Shown: positions 63,129 to 64,000 of the stretch, piece after piece | How positions within the stretch are numbered: the stretch's first letter is position 1 | Layout: the number at the start of each line of letters is the position of its first letter | Assembly: GCA_020725545.1 (NCBI GenBank) | Contig: DYEV01000026.1 | Location: 1-64,000 of the forward strand | Source: Desulfobacca sp. | GTDB taxonomy: Bacteria; Desulfobacterota; Desulfobaccia; Desulfobaccales; Desulfobaccaceae | Length of the DNA stretch: 64,000 bases | Direction of reading: 5' to 3' | Program-made: the position numbers and the translations under genes | Notes under the pieces: generated by a model | Databases searched by the model: none | What the model was told of the DNA's origin: nothing | Seen by the model: the letters and a program-made list of their open reading frames with translations, nothing else

Positions 63129-64000
63129 TTACTGGGGTTTAAACTTTACTAAACACTGGTTATTGGCCGGCAACGGTGCTCCTGCTTCCGGTTTCTGCTC
63201 AAAAGCCAACCCTCTGCCCTCGACCTGACAGCGGATGCCGGCATTATGCAGGATGGCAATCACTTCTCTGATCGTTTTACCTTTCAGATTGGGCATTTTT
63301 TTCAAAGGGCCATCGTTAATGGGTACCATCGCCGCCTCGGCCGGCAGCGCAACCGTCAACTTTGGGGCCGGGGACGCCGCTGGGGGCGGCGCCGGATTGG
63401 CAGGTTGGCTATGTTTCACCTGGAGGGTATCGGTGGGCGACGCCGGCTGCGGTTGGGGATAATAGCCTAAAAACCGCAGGACCTGGCCGGCAATCTCCCG
63501 GAAAATCGGGGCCGCGACGGTGCCGCCATAGATGGCCCCTTTCGGTTCATCGACGATGACGACGATGGCCAAAACAGGATTTTCGGCCGGCGTCACCCCG
63601 ATGAAGAGGGAATAATATTTGCTCTTGGAAAAGGCCCGCCCTACTACCTTCTGGGCGGTGCCGGTCTTGCCGGCCACGGTGTAGCCCGGCGGCACGGCCT
63701 CGGTGCCTGTCCCCCCTTGTTCAGTCACCGTTTTCATCATGGCCATTATGGTCCGGGCCGTTTCCGGCGAGATCACCTGACGGACCGGGGTGGGTTGGAA
63801 CTGCTTGACTACCTCCCCTTTCTGGTTGACGATCTCTTTAACCAGCAAAGGCTGCATGAGGATGCCGTCATTGGCCATGGCAGACAGGGCCATGGCTAAT
63901 TGAATGGGGGTGGTGGTAATGCCCTGGCCAAAAGAGACGGTGACCCGGTCAATGAGAGAACGGGAGGACATGATGTTCCGCACCAGACCATAGTTCTCCC
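63129..64000 (-). CDS. ftsI: Division-specific transpeptidase FtsI (PBP3/PBP2-like), C-terminal part
   Basis: Open through the right edge of the window; about 290 C-terminal residues are visible. The transpeptidase domain shows TTTPIQLAMALSAMANDG, AGKTGTAQKVVGR (KTG box) and YYSLFIGVTPAENPVLAIVVIVDEP. A Pro/Ala linker follows and then one PASTA domain (MPNLKGKTIREVIAILHNAGI) at the end, common in Desulfobacterota FtsI. The active-site SxxK lies outside. It crosslinks peptidoglycan at the septum with FtsW. The 237 bases between it and murE hold no recognised gene. Confidence 0.93.
   Translation of the reverse strand, partial: ENYGLVRNIMSSRSLIDRVTVSFGQGITTTPIQLAMALSAMANDGILMQPLLVKEIVNQKGEVVKQFQPTPVRQVISPETARTIMAMMKTVTEQGGTGTEAVPPGYTVAGKTGTAQKVVGRAFSKSKYYSLFIGVTPAENPVLAIVVIVDEPKGAIYGGTVAAPIFREIAGQVLRFLGYYPQPQPASPTDTLQVKHSQPANPAPPPAASPAPKLTVALPAEAAMVPINDGPLKKMPNLKGKTIREVIAILHNAGIRCQVEGRGLAFEQKPEAGAPLPANNQCLVKFKPQ

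Noticed and set aside
1-64000. CRISPR arrays, rRNA genes, phage structural or toxin-antitoxin genes
   Set aside because: No regularly spaced direct repeats, rRNA-like sequence, phage protein motifs or small toxin-antitoxin gene pairs were recognised on either strand.

Overview
The window is a stretch of a Gram-negative chromosome with a moderately high GC content. Gram-negative features are TonB-dependent receptors, a meso-diaminopimelate type MurE (DNPR motif) and Lpt/Tat-style exported proteins. The TauE/TIGR02186/UspA cluster, the HpnJ/HpnK hopanoid genes, a stand-alone IMP cyclohydrolase, the TIGR03960 radical SAM protein and a Pat-like acyl-CoA synthetase/acetyltransferase together suggest a strictly anaerobic Desulfobacterota (Desulfobacca-like sulfate reducer). 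That taxonomic call is an inference; no rRNA gene is present.

Layout. (1) 1-7.9 kb: the tail of a transposase, then a minus-strand cluster reading receptor 2 - exported tetrapyrrole methylase B - receptor 1 - exported tetrapyrrole methylase A - DUF4198 protein. It is preceded by a promoter and a long structured leader ending in a terminator-like hairpin. It looks like two tandem [TonB receptor + signal-peptide-bearing tetrapyrrole methylase] modules, a combination I do not know as a described system. Receptor 1 is interrupted by a single in-frame UGA followed by a SECIS-like hairpin (candidate selenocysteine). Receptor 2 carries a one-base frameshift. (2) 8.0-12.9 kb: decayed PEP/pyruvate-binding protein and sensor kinase genes, then intact UspA, TIGR02186 and TauE/SafE genes. 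(3) 13.6-25.7 kb: the translation/RNA operon rimP-nusA-infB-DUF503-rbfA-truB-rpsO-pnp, running on into an M16 peptidase, an HD protein and ddl, with tRNA-Gly and its terminator upstream. (4) 25.7-34.9 kb: ribF, tRNA-Leu, a YgjP-type peptidase, a deletion-fused efflux pseudogene, a nitrilase-family amidase, exported proteins of unknown role and a possible small RNA. (5) 35-40.5 kb: repeats, a dead IS1634-type transposase, a gamma-glutamylcyclotransferase, two TatA-like proteins with C-terminal zinc ribbons, a Pat-like enzyme and a small drug/metabolite transporter. (6) 40.6-46.6 kb: hpnK - radical SAM - hpnJ and a purine module (purD-like, unknown, IMP cyclohydrolase). (7) 46.8-50 kb: an orphan OppC permease, a DUF1640 protein and TIGR03960. 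(8) 50-64 kb: the division and cell wall cluster, transcribed leftward as ftsI-murE-murF-mraY-murD-ftsW-murG-murC-ftsQ-ftsA-ftsZ; ftsI is cut by the window edge.

Nearly all genes are on the minus strand. The housekeeping blocks are intact and translationally coupled. Accessory regions hold several broken genes (frameshift, nonsense codons, internal deletions), so ongoing gene decay or draft-quality base errors must be weighed when reading the unusual features.
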